From Scatophagus argus (Eukaryota > Chordata > Actinopteri > Scatophagidae): a DNA stretch of 64,000 nucleotides. The stretch covers positions 10,828,318 to 10,892,317 of the forward strand of contig NC_058506.1 of the NCBI RefSeq assembly GCF_020382885.2, written 5' to 3'. The position numbers and the translations under genes were made by a program. Shown here one piece after another: positions 28,301 through 40,453 of this stretch. The notes under the pieces were generated by a model. The model saw nothing but the letters and a program-made list of their open reading frames with translations. It made no database searches and was not told the DNA's origin. The stretch's first letter is position 1. Each line of letters starts with the position of its first letter.

Positions 28301-31300
28301 TGTCTGGCCTCACGTTTATTTGACTGGTTATGATCATGGCTGGAGTCCACACCTTAGAACGACACCAGGATAGTCACCAGGCGGTTTCCCTTGTGTCCTT
28401 ATAACCAGGCCTCACCCAGGCTGGAGAGTGTGTGTGCTCCTCACCGGCCCGCAAAACCTCTCAGTAGTTTAGCTGCACACGCCGCCAGCTGATCGCACGT
28501 TGCAGTCGCACTTAACGATGAGTGACTGAGTCAGAGCTGCTTTTTATTTATTTGATTTAAAAAAAATAATTAATTATTTTTTTTGTGGGGGGTCCATAAC
28601 CGCATAAGTTCGTAATCTAATTTGTACTAATATATGTTTGATAGTCTGGAAATAATAGGCATAATTCATTGTGCTCTTATTGTACATTTCCAGGCGTCTT
28701 TACGCTACAAAAATCGATTGCCATCGCATGAAACGACCAAAGCATGTCCTCGTTTCCACCAAGGCCTATGCACAGTCAAATAAAATTGTCTGTTAGATCA
28801 TCTTATAGACGATTATGCGATCTTATTGCTTTTGAAATAGCTGAAAAAATGCAATCAGGCCTTCAGTTTCTACTTGTGGAGTTGTTACTTCTAAAAAGGG
28901 GTTACCAAATCAACACATTTAAACAGGCTACACACATTTACCTGTTGTTGGGCACTTACTGTTCCCATGCTGACGATACTTTCTTCCTTCTTTACCACCT
29001 GCAAACACATTTAACTGTACAGACCTTTCACACGAAGCATCTATAGGCTACACACATGCAGGCCTTGATATATTTTAATGCGTTTGAGCCAACTGAAGCA
29101 CATCATTATTGAGCGTTTTAATATGTCCCTCACACAACTTGCACTCCACTCAAATCATGTTTCATAAGGAGTGAACAAATAAGGCCATTTTTTTTAAATT
29201 TATGACAGAACGACACCAGAGTTTTATATGAGACATCAAACCAGTATAAGAGAATGTCACGTATAACTGCAGCTTTGCATTGTGAAACAGACCACGCCTG
29301 TGTGATTATTCTGCAGGTCTGTGGATGCCTCCCTCCTTCTACCTCCTTTTAGGTCGATTTATTTTGAAAAGCGTGTTTGTAAATGTCTGTAAGCGTACAG
29401 TGTCCATATCCGCTGGTCTCATCAAACTCTAAACAGAAAGGATGAACAGCAACTTCACTCTTTTAAAATTACGCACTCATTTCCAGCTCTTTGAGTCAAT
29501 ATTCGTTCTACACATCAGAAGTATTCATCTTAAAAGGAGGAGCATTGATCTTTAAAAAAGTATTTAGCTCGAAACAAGTAGATTTTATTCAATGACAAAT
29601 GGACCAATCTGAACTGTGAACATTTTATTTCAGGACCCAACATGTACATTATTTTTTTAATTTATTTTTTCTACTAAAAATAAAAAAAAGGTACCACATT
29701 GACAGAACTGCTAAGAATAAATAATAATAATTATGATAATAAAATAAACGGTTACAATTTAGCGTGAACAGCTGTCGTCCATAAGGCTGTCTGAAGGCCT
29801 GAGTGGAGTTCAGTAGTACAAATTAAAGTTGTCCAATCAAGAAAATAAAACACTTTGTAATCTAAAACACAACCCCCCCCAACTTATTTAAGAGTATAGA
29901 CTTTCCTTTTTATTTGTAGATACTGATAACTCTTGATTATTGTTACACAGTAAAAATATATTATTTAAAATATTTTATAGTTCAAATGTTGCTTGTCACT
30001 TTAAGGCGATATAAATGAATAAAATAAAACCCCAACAACTTAACAAACTTTTGTAAAGATTGTAAAGATTTCCACAATTTATTGAGTGCAACACTGGAAT
30101 AATTCTAAACTTAATGAGACTATAATTCCTACGTTGGATGAGTATTGTAATGTTGAGTGAGAATGTTGAAGAAAGGCGAAGGTGAAGCAATCATTTCCAT
30201 TTTGTGGTCGTAATTATTAGACCAAAGAAATAATAAAGAAATATATACATATATTTTTTTTAAAAAAAGTAGTATTAGAGAGGCGACATTATAATTGATA
30301 ATATAACGATCATTAACCGTAAAACAGCAATAATAAACATGCTAAAAAATAAACGAGCCTACTGAGAATCAGTGAAGAAGACATAAAGAAAACATAAAGC
30401 TCACTGTGCACTCTTACGTGTCAGCCGCTGTCTGCCTCCATGCAGCCGGCCTGTAGGGGTTAGGCCTACCGCAGTTTAGCTGATTCCCTCTTCCCCATAA
30501 CTTTATTTAACCTTGCACTGAATCTGTTTAGATTTGTTGTATAAACTTGTATAAATATGCCCAGCCTCTTATTGATTCCTGATCAGCTCTACAGCAGCCA
30601 TCACTTCTTGTCAGGGACAAATCCAGAAGTAAAAAAAAAAAAGTGATCTCATTATAAGTAAATTTAGAGAGACAAAAATATTAAAGTGAGCAAAAAGAAA
30701 TTAAAGGTAAATAATAAAGAGATGTCAATTTATCTGACTTGTGTCATTCTGTTCAGAATAAAGGCATGCGTGGGCTGTTTGTGCAGAAATGAGGGTTGTG
30801 CACGTTGGCAGTTTGGTTGGTTTATCCTCAGCGTACTTTTAATATTATATTGTTGAGTCCAAGCTTTTAATTCTTTGCATTAATTTCACTCTATTGCTAT
30901 AGTTAAAGCAAGGAAGCAGCTGACCCTATTGTGTCACTCTTTTGTGAAGCGCTCTTTCTTTTTCTTTTCTTGTTTTCCTCAGTCAGTTCGATGTATGTGA
31001 TAAATACGAGTCTAGATGCGCATAAAATAAGTAAATAATTCCTGAGGATCTTGTTATAGGCCTACTGAAACCCAGACGAGGTTTTGTTATTTCGGTGGTA
31101 AATATCAATTTGGATGTCTGCCGTGCAAGACACAATATCGTTTTTCCTCGTGGGGCCTCAATTGCCCATTAAAAAAAATCCCCATACAGAATATCATCCG
31201 ATTTTCTAATCCAAATAATGACTATCAGGCCATTTCTGTCTAATTTATAGGCTTTACAGACCCTGCCTCTATGCAGTCGTTTATCAGCTGCCCAGACACA

Positions 31301-33863
31301 CCACAAACAGCCCGTCCATTTAATTATACTATCATCAATCAGTATTTTTCAGAACATTTTAATCAGAAATATGAATCCGCAAAAGCGCTTCTTTCGAATT
31401 CCGAGGCCACGTCCAACGCAGATTTCAGCCTCAAAAAAAGGTGTCGTCACAGTTTTGTAAAAGGCAGGCGCTGTGGTCACCTCACAAAGTTTTGCCCTAC
31501 ATCCCGACTCAGGAATGCTGTGGCGCTGCTCCAAACGCAGCTCCGTTATTATTTTAGACCAGACGCACGACTGCATGTTGTGTGTTATCCTTCTGTAAAA
31601 CTCTGCGAAGCGATGCCATATGCTGGGCTGCGCGTTATGACACTTAAATGCTGCAGGACAGTAACCATCCGAGTGACATGTAAATAAAGCGTCATTCCAC
31701 CAAGCGAGATCCCACAACCTACCTTTACACCACTCCGTCTGCAGACGGAGGAGCGCCTTACAGCTTCGACGGCGCGCAGCAGGAGACCAGACAAGGCAAA
31801 AGACACATGTGAATGCGCTCGGAGGCCTTAATGACTGCACGGCAGACTGCTCCTGCTCGCTTCACAAGATGGACAAGAAACGGCGAGTCGTGGCACGGAG
31901 AGCGACACACGCACAAGTTCAACGCCGCACGCTTTCACCTCTGATGTCAACACGCATAGGAGCTCGGTACACTCACGCCTCCCCTTGGTGATACCGGGGA
32001 ATTGCAGCTTTGCCTTCAGATTGTAACAGGTAGGACAACATTTTTGTGCAACTGTAATGGAGGACAGTGCCCTAAAGATGTATGTGACCGCTGCTGCTGT
32101 CATCACCACGTTAAAAGCACAATCTCTGGGTCGATATTATGCCTTTTCTATCACTTTTGCAGCATTTTAAGATCTGGGTGATACACCCGTACTCCGATGT
32201 GTGTCTGTTCTGGGCTGGTGTTAAAAAAGTGCTGTTACCAAAGCACTTTGGAAGCTTTTGTTACAAGATAAAAGGGCTGCAATTCACACAATGATAAAGG
32301 ATTTTGTGCCAGTGTCTTATATCAGCAGCCTTGTGTAAGGTCTAATTTATAGGCCTCGTACACTTTCAGCACCATGGAGAGCAGCCAGGTCAGTGACAGG
32401 TCTGCAGGGCATGGCACAGGCATGGACACTTTCATATCCTTATGAGAAAACATGGAGCTGTATTTGTAATTTGTAAATGTGCAGCACTAATTACTTTGTC
32501 CTGATACTCATGGGCTCATACTACCCCTAGACCATACAGGCCTCTGATAACACAGTTAGGCGGTCTCAGTCCACACTGAGAATATTTTATTGGACAGTCA
32601 GATTTGATGTCCTGCTTTCCCCCCACTGCTGTTTGATTTACAGCAGCATTTACAGCAAGTATGTGTCAAGTTGCTCATAAATACACTGCGGTCAGCAGAT
32701 GTCGCTCTTTGTGAATACTGTCACTACAACATCCTGCATCCGCATTCTATTTGGCATTTAAGCTAAACCGCACCAAACCATCACAATTATAACTTTACCT
32801 AAACATTGCCACTGACGGTAGTCCAACGTGCTGCTATGGCCCGTGACGAATCGTGTCTCTCAGTTCGTCCAGCCTCTTGTCAAAGTGCTCTGTCAGAGCT
32901 GCGTTATCACGTGAACCCTTTCACTTATAAATCTAAAAGCAGAGAGGAGCATATTTTCATTGACTTTTCTCCATCTCAAGTGATGAAAATAGCTTTCGCC
33001 CGCTTTGGACCCTAACATTGCAGCTGTTTTAGCTGTATGGATTTAATGCGGTGCTTCAACATCAGTTTTTTTTTTAGAGGCAGAGCAGCGAATGTGACCT
33101 GAATGCAGGGCATGACTTAATGGGATGAGACGCAAAACTCATTCAAAACAGTCTCTTGAAGAATCTGAAATGCTTTCGCAGCCTTAGTCATCGCAGCCAT
33201 ATGATTTTTCTCGGCCCACCGGACTATATGCGGCTGCATGTTTTGTCATGAGAATCTTTTTCATTTTTGGAGTGATGCCTTGGCTACAGTAAGATGCGAT
33301 TTTGAGGAGGGACAGCCATGGATTTAGGATTTCGTTTGTTTCGTTATAACGTGAGATCACCGCTGATGAACCACCATGGATTGATTGGCATACAGTAACT
33401 GGGTTTGGGAGTGAGGAGATCGACCCTTTGGTCCATCGTTTGCCTGCATCTCAGTGCTCCAATCCTGCGTTTTTTGTTGACGGAGCCCCTTGGCAATCGG
33501 CGTTATTTTCTCTCCGTCTGTGGCTGGTGGGGGAGGCGGAGAGAGAGCCGCGGTGGAAGGCACCGTATTAGCGTTATAGCTGCCGAACACAAATCTTGTT
33601 TTATTTTTTGGAATGAAACGTGGCTTATGTTTTGCGACCGGACTACCAAACTTGGGGTTCACTGCAGCATTTTGCGTCTTTTCCCTCCGCTGCAGATGAT
33701 ACAGAAAACCATCATAGCGGTACCTCACCACTGCAATTTTTGGGCAAAGATAAGAGTGGCGTCGTCTTGCAGTTAAGGCTACTATGGCAGCATAGGGGGC
33801 ATCTCCTGGAGGGGAGAATCCGCCAATTCCTTGCTTAGCCTATCTACAATGCCTTATTATTAG
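28301..33863. other. Intergenic region between pura and nrg2 (divergent)
   Basis: About 5.5 kb separating two head-to-head genes. The middle (about 29.1-31.2 kb) is AT-rich and featureless. A CpG-richer patch lies at about 31.37-32.0 kb. The last kilobase before nrg2 probably contains its promoter and 5'UTR. No protein-coding gene is supported; several open frames of 90-160 codons overlap each other on both strands in the CpG-rich part and look like by-products of base composition. Confidence 0.6.
31733..31750. repeat. Perfect 18-bp palindrome in a CpG-rich patch
   Basis: CTCCGTCTGCAGACGGAG reads the same on both strands. A minus-strand donor-like signal (AAAG|GTAGGT) lies within 15 bases downstream of it on that strand. 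It could be a protein-binding site or chance. Confidence 0.6.
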
Positions 33864-34124
33864 CAGAAAGCAGTGACTGGATTTGAAACCCAGCATCATC
33901 CCGCGGTTTCCCCCCTTTTCAAAGCTGCTGTTTACCCACTGAAAATCACTCGAAAAAGCAGCGGATCCCGATGGCATGGACACTTATGCAAGGTCTGCCG
34001 CGCTGCCGTGCTACTGGAGCCTACTTGCTGTCACTTCATTCAACCCAGCTCCATCGCCATCGCCCCGCAGCCGAGAGAGCCCTGCCGCAACGCGACCAGC
34101 GACCACCGAGCCAAAGCAGGCGGC

Positions 34125-34533
34125 ATGAGGCTTGATTCAGTACATTTATCCATGCTGGTCATCGGGGTCTCATTCGCCTGCTACTCCCCGAGTTTGAATT
34201 CCCTGCAGGACCAGGCTTACAAATCCGCCGTGGTGATCGAGGGAAAGGTGCAGTCTACGCCTGTGAACGTCTCCTCGGAGCCGTACCGTGTAAATGTCAA
34301 AGTGCTGGATGTTTGGCCCCTAAACAGCGGGGGTCTGGAGCGAGAACAGCTCGTCACCGTAGGGGAATTTGGATCTGAGGCTCCGTGCACCAAAGTGAAG
34401 AAGAACCACAAGTACATTTTTTTCATGGACCCCACTGACGAGCCCTTGGTTTTCAAGGCATCGTTTGCGCCTCTGGACACGAGTGGAAAGAACCTAAAAA
34501 AGGATGTTGGGAAGATCTTGTGTGAGGACTGCG
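34125..34533 (+). CDS. nrg2: Neuregulin 2, first coding exon (main N-terminus)
   Basis: Encodes 136 residues plus one base (phase 1), ending at a consensus donor, TGCG|GTAAGT. Neuregulin 2 is a membrane-anchored EGF-family ligand for ErbB3/ErbB4 receptors; its EGF and Ig domains lie in later exons, outside this window. The peptide matches human NRG2 closely: MRLDSV, a hydrophobic segment (LSMLVIGVSFACYSPSL, residues 9-24), DQAYKSAVVIEGKVQ (29-43), LDVWPLNSGGLEREQLVTVG (61-80) and YIFFMDPTDEPLVF (97-110), ending ILCEDC. One N-glycosylation site is visible (NVS at 48). The type-II NRG1 N-terminus is more distant, so nrg2 rather than nrg1 is called. The first in-frame ATG is used. The frame stays open upstream to a TAG at 33861, and AKAGGM at the start resembles human sequence just before its matching Met (see findings). 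Fish may carry nrg2a and nrg2b; which is unclear. Confidence 0.95.
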
Positions 34534-37500
34534 GTAAGTTAATGTATTGTGGATTACCGGTGAAGTCCAACCCGGAAGAATGAACGGTCTGTTAACAGCC
34601 CCTGGCTTAGGGCTTTTGGTAACGTGTACTCTGCTGAATTGTAGTTATTATGGCCACAGCATGGTTTGGAGTCAGTGGGTACCGGATAGGTGCCTAAGGG
34701 GCGTCTATGCAGCAATTTTCGACAACTCTCGCAGGCTCCCATAGCCCACATGATCAATCAAACTGTCTTTCTCTCTTTCTCTCTCATATTCTCGTTCCCC
34801 TGAACTGCATCAGACATGCGCCTCGCGCTGTTGCTTATGAGGAATTGCAGTTTGTGTGTATCGAAGTATCTGCAACCTGCAAACCCGCATTATATTCTAC
34901 TTTTAGCGTTTTAGGCACATTTTAATGCATCCCTTTTCTTACTCGGCTTCATATGTAGATTTGCGTTTTCCAAAATGGTCTTGGCTTCTTACATGAACAC
35001 CGAGCACCTGCTTTTCATGGACCCGGTGCAGTTTCAGGACCAGGGACAGCGGCCTTTATCACCGGTATCACGTGTGGAAAATCAGGCTGCCCTAAGCAAA
35101 TTGGTTCCTAGGCTATATTTAGGTTCACGCCCTGCTTTAAGGCTTTAATACCCCACACTTTGGCATAGCTTGTCGTAGTCCAAGTCCTGTATATGCACAC
35201 ATGCATCTCCACTGCAGGAAAAGGGATAACAGTGGGTGTTGTGGTCCTTACCTGGAATCAACGGGGTTGTTGTTGAAAATACAGAATAGTCAACTTTATC
35301 ACTCAGCATTTTATGGTTTTATTCTTTTGTTTATACTCATACACAAGTGGTTCTTGAGTGGACATTGGTCACTGTTGTCACTGTCATTGTCACTGATGGT
35401 AATCGGTAGTATTTATACTGTTTAATACTCTCTCTGCCCCTCCTCCTCCCATATGGCTTGTTGTAAGAATTCACAAAGGAAAATCAAGGATCATTATTTT
35501 GTTCAAGCTATGGCAGTTATTAAGAACAGTGCAGCATACTGTTGCACTGGCGCTGATGCAGCAGGCTGCACGCAAATACATGCAGTAATGACTGATTTTG
35601 AACAAATGATTATGAATGCACAGACACACATTTGTGTTTAAACCTTGTGAACTGTTTAGTGACAGACTTCATTTGGACAGAGCCACTAGCTCGAATGCAT
35701 CAAAGAGTGTCTTTCTTGCTCTTCATGGGGCAAAACGTGTCTGTGCTACTTAAATTATGAAGTAGTTTCATTGTCTGCAACTTGAGCTGAAACACCTCCC
35801 AGTGCTCGTTATGGAGCCACTCCTTTACTTGTGTATAAAACTAATTTCACATGCCGGTCAGCCTGCAGCACAACTTCAAAACGTGAGGCAGCTCGTCTTC
35901 CATACTTATGACATAATGTTTTGAGCCAATTAGAGAATGTGTCACATATATAATAAAAAGACTACTTGACTACCAGTGAATGGCACACACCTTTGTACTT
36001 TCACTCAAGTGTTGTGGCCTAGAACATGATGTGTGCTCTGTACTGCCACCTTCTTAAATCCTCTTATCCTGTACTCATGAGACACGAATGCCCCCCTCTC
36101 GTCTTGATTTTGCCACACTCACTCTGCCTTTTAAACTCGTCATCCCATTAGAGAGGTAACACAAAATGCACCTTATTACCTCTTGAGTTCCTTGAACAAC
36201 CCAAACATCCCACGTCAGTTCTTCTGCCGCTTAGCAAAGCTTGTCAGTGACGTGATCAAACTGGCACGGCCACCTCACTGTATAATTTGCCACGCCTGCT
36301 CTCTTGGGCCTCTGTAAATCTCTTTTATTTATTCCAAAGTGCCCAACAACATAGACAATGTTTCTCTGGTGCTCCATTGTAACTTAGATGCTTCTTACTC
36401 TGTGCTATTGATCTCATCACTGTTTCTTTTCAGACCCCGCCTGGTCCCCAACCATGCCAGTTTCTACATAGTCTTTCACACAGACAGATAAACAGCCAGT
36501 CCCTTGACATCCTCTTGTCCCTTTGAGCTCCTTCTTTCATTCAGCAGGGACCCAATATCAACGCTGACTCTTGTATTTCCCTTTCATATTAAGTGCTGTA
36601 AGACCACGTCAGTGCATCCACATTACAGGTCATTATGTGCTGGCCTTGAACCTTGAACTGCTGCATAAGCAGCTTTGTCTGGGACAAAACATAGATTTCA
36701 GACCCTCTTAGCACACATCCAAAACTTAACTTGAATCCCTCTTGAGTACGAGCTCCCACGTGTGTCAATCAGGGGATTGAACGTACACACTGTACAGCTC
36801 TCAAAGTGATGAAGCTGTTGTCTTCCAGTTCCTAAGGGCTGCCTGAAAAACATGCTCCATACGGAGCTCAGCACCTGAGCCTGTTCTTCAGGACTCAGTC
36901 AGCGGGGAGCTGTGGGTTTCCAGCCAAAGAAGAAAAGAAAACACCAATAAATATGGTTCTTCTGATATAGATCACAGCAAACTTATACAAACACAGACTC
37001 AAGCAGATCACATTGTATCTAACTGAAACTGCAACATCGTCTCTGATGTTACTGTACTGCATAGAAAAGAGAGTGGAGAAGAGTGTCAAGTGCTGCATTT
37101 TAGCGTAAACACAGCAAATATTTCAGTATTATTTGTTTAAGTTTGTGTCACATTTAATACAAGCTTGTGCATATTTTGACACACTTGTTTCACAGAATAA
37201 GGCCTTTCCCAGAGGACCATATGCACATATAACTGTCCCCATGACCTATCTCTTAGTGTGCAGATTGTATTCAGTCCTCTTTTTAGCTTGAGTATGTCGC
37301 TTGGCATGCATGGAAGTACTGAATTTATCCATTTATCGTAAGTGAAACGTAAAACATTCAGACAATGACTTCTTTATTTCGGTGGCAGAAGACTTCCAAA
37401 GTTAACGTATATACGATGTGCTGTTTTTTTTAATCCACCAAGAGTATGAGATGACAGAAAAGAAAATGACATCTTCCTTAATGGGAGTGGATATGTTCTT

Positions 37501-39849
37501 AGCTGGATTGGTGTCTGATGTAGCTGTACTTTCAGGACTGTAAATTCAAGTATGTCACATCTGCCTTTTAGCTCTCACTATTTAGCATAACAATAGTGTT
37601 TTTGTCCTTCATGGCTCAGTCTAAATCAAAAGTCTGTACAATGAAAGAAATGTGGCAAGCGAGGCCTCTAGCTCTTTGTCTATCCATAGACCCCATGGAG
37701 GAGACCTAGATAATTGCATTTTGTGTTTGCATGTGTGTGGGTGTATGCAGACTGGTGGGAGCATTGCATCAGTAAAAGACAGTACAAGTGCAACACAAAA
37801 AAGGTCATCTGAGTCGAAGAGTAACACGACGCCCTAAAACCGCCTTCATATGTGTAATTAACGAACGTGCAAATCATTCTCGCTCTTGTGAGTATTTATT
37901 TGTTGCTCTTTAGGCCCATTTATCTCTCTGAAGTAAATTGATGTAACATTGTTGCAGTGAATGCACAGTCTATCACAAGTCAGCCGCTGTGAAGTCCCGC
38001 TGTATGCAGGTCGCAGCTGCTGCATTGAGGTGATAGACGGGCAGAGTTTTGCTCTGAGCTATGCATCTTTATGTGAATTGAGAGAGTTCTTCAGAAGAGC
38101 TAGACATAGAACATGAATGACAGCTGCCGATGGCTACTGGGCTCTGCGGTTTGTCCTGCAGCAGCATGAATCAACAAGCACCCACAGGTTGGTCATTATA
38201 TCCTAATAGCACATTCAAGGGCAATTTATCAAACAGCGGACCATGACATAGGTGCTCATTTACTGTATTTCACGGCCAAGATTATTGTTGTGTGCAGGAT
38301 ATTTGTTGGTTTAAATAAGAAAGACTGTAGCTGTTTTCAGTTCTGCAGTGTCTCCAGCCCAGGGCAGAGGTACAGGCTAATGAGAGGAAGGTTATAGTGT
38401 TTGTGAGGACTGTTTTCTGTGATCATGGGGTCATATACTGTATGTAAACTCTCTGCTCTGCTGAATCTCTGCTCAGCTACTCTCACATGTTAGCTTCATG
38501 TATAAGATAAAAAAAGCAAAAAAAAGAGCATGGCCATTTTCAGTAACTGGTCCCTGTATTTTTGCTCTTATTAGGCTAGTTCTCACAGTCACTCAGACTT
38601 GTGCTCCACATTTCTGAAGTTATAATTTCCCAAGCTGTGATTATAACAGAGTGAGCTTATTGGGTCTCTGTGTTTTGGGCCTACAAAAGTCACAAGTTGT
38701 GGCAGATCAGTTTTCGTGGTAGAGTTGAGGTTTACTGATTCAGGTTATGGCTGCTACATGTTTGCGGGCCTCAGCTGTTAGAAAGCAGAGACAATGAAAG
38801 TAAGAGGTGTGCTTGCAGCCTTTCAGTCACTAAGCTTCAGTAGCTCTTAAAAATATCAAATCATGGGAATTTCCTCATGTGGTGTTTGTGACTAATGCTG
38901 TTCAGTGTTATCGTATAATGTGTGTACACCTGTGACTGAGGAAAAATCGCGGTCATTGTCTTTCTCAGTATTATGTTGAATGTGTTGAGTTTGCAACAAA
39001 GCTTAAAATAATCAACTATATATTCCTTGTACAACAGAGCCAACAGTTATGAGATTATAGAAGATTCATAGCAAAATTAATTCCTTTCCTGCTGAGACAT
39101 GATTGCCACAGATTTGTTTGGTGGTAATATTGTGTAAGCCAATATTTTGTCTCGTTCACTCTTGTGTCAATTGATTCATTTAATCTGTAAAGTACTGTGA
39201 AGCTCTTAAGAATGTTTGTTGAGGTTAAATGACTAAGGAATGGGAAATTTAAATTCCTGTTCCGCATCAGCATTGGTCTTCTCAGTGGTTACTTTGAAGC
39301 GCTTTACGTTCAGCAGTCCTTTAAAATGACATAAGTCCAGGCTTCACAAACGTTATCCACTCAAAACTTCTGACATTTTCTAGATCTTTCTTAACAGGAC
39401 TTTAGGTATTACAGTGCAACCACGATTCCTAAAAAGCTGGGACGCTGTGTAAAATGTAAATAAAAACAATAAGATGCAATCATTTGCAAACCAGCTGTGT
39501 TTACCAACAATGGTTTTACAACATGCTCATGTAGTAACATCCATTATACAATCATGTTTCACAAAGTGGTGAACCTCACCCCATCAAGGATGTTCCTTTC
39601 CTGTCACCTGTTACAAATGTTTCACACTGGTGTTTTTTAATCATCATACAGCTTTTCCAGTTTCTTGTTGTCTATGTCTCAAGTAGTTTGAAATGTGTTG
39701 CAGGCATCAAAAACCCAATAATATTTAAAAAAAAAATCGATGAAGTTGATGAAATACAACATTAAATATATTGTTTCAGCTGTTTGCTGTTGTGGGACAG
39801 CTGTATCCACGGTGGTTCAATAGTTGTGTAAAGACATAGGCATGACATG

Positions 39850-40362
39850 CACTATATAGACAAAAGTATCCAGACACACCTCTTAATGGAGCTGTTTTTC
39901 AGGGGTTGGGCTTGGTCCCATACTTCCAGTGAAGGGAAATCTTAATGCTTCATATCAAGACATTATGGACAAATGCTATGCTTCCAACTTTGTGGCAACA
40001 GTTTGGGGAAGGTCCTTTTCTATTCCAGCATGACTGTGCCCCAGTGCACAAAGTAAAGTCCCATAAAGACATGGCTGGCTGAGTTTGGTGTGAAAGAACG
40101 ACCAGCCATCAAACACCTTTGGGGTGGACTGGAAAGGAGAGCCAGGCCTTTTCATCCAACATCAGTGCCTGACTTCACAAATGCTCTACTGCGTGAATGG
40201 GCAAAAATTCCCACAGAAACACTGCAACACCTTGTGGAAAACCTTCCCAGAAGAGTGGAAGCTGTTAAGGCTGCAAAGCTGTATATGTATTTAGGATGCG
40301 ATGTCATTAAAGTCCCTAATGATGTAATGGTCATTTGTCCCAATACTTTTGTCTATGTAGAC
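39850..40362 (+). mobile_element. Degenerate Tc1/mariner-type transposon, second copy
   Basis: The left end CACTATATAGACAAAAGTAT matches the left end of the copy at 2.4 kb, and the right end carries its inverted match (CTTTTGTCTATGTAG). The plus strand encodes the transposase C-terminus from about 40,087, with HLWGGLER in place of the usual HLWDELE, and LVENLPRRVEAVKAAK near the end. The usual Asp-Glu pair is therefore changed as well as the N-terminus lost. No clean TA duplication is seen. The element runs straight into a (TATC)n-(TA)n tract. Confidence 0.8.
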
Positions 40363-40367
40363 TACAC

Positions 40368-40369
40368 TA

Positions 40370-40451
<82 letters not shown>
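40368..40451. repeat. (TATC)n-(TA)n compound microsatellite
   Basis: About ten TATC units followed by about 20 TA units, directly at the 3' end of the Tc1 remnant. Confidence 0.95.

Positions 40452-40453
<2 letters not shown>

Noticed and set aside
31349..31840. 163-codon minus-strand and 138-codon plus-strand open frames
   Set aside because: They overlap on opposite strands in CpG-rich DNA and resemble nothing; base composition explains them.
26057..34533. Locus is PURG-NRG1 instead of PURA-NRG2
   Set aside because: The Pur protein has the Pur-alpha start and near-identical repeats, and the neuregulin exon fits NRG2 (CYSPSL, DQAYK, SGGLEREQ) much better than NRG1.
40368..40451. Short tandem units as a CRISPR-like array
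   Set aside because: The units are 2-4 bp with no spacers, in a vertebrate genome; it is a microsatellite.
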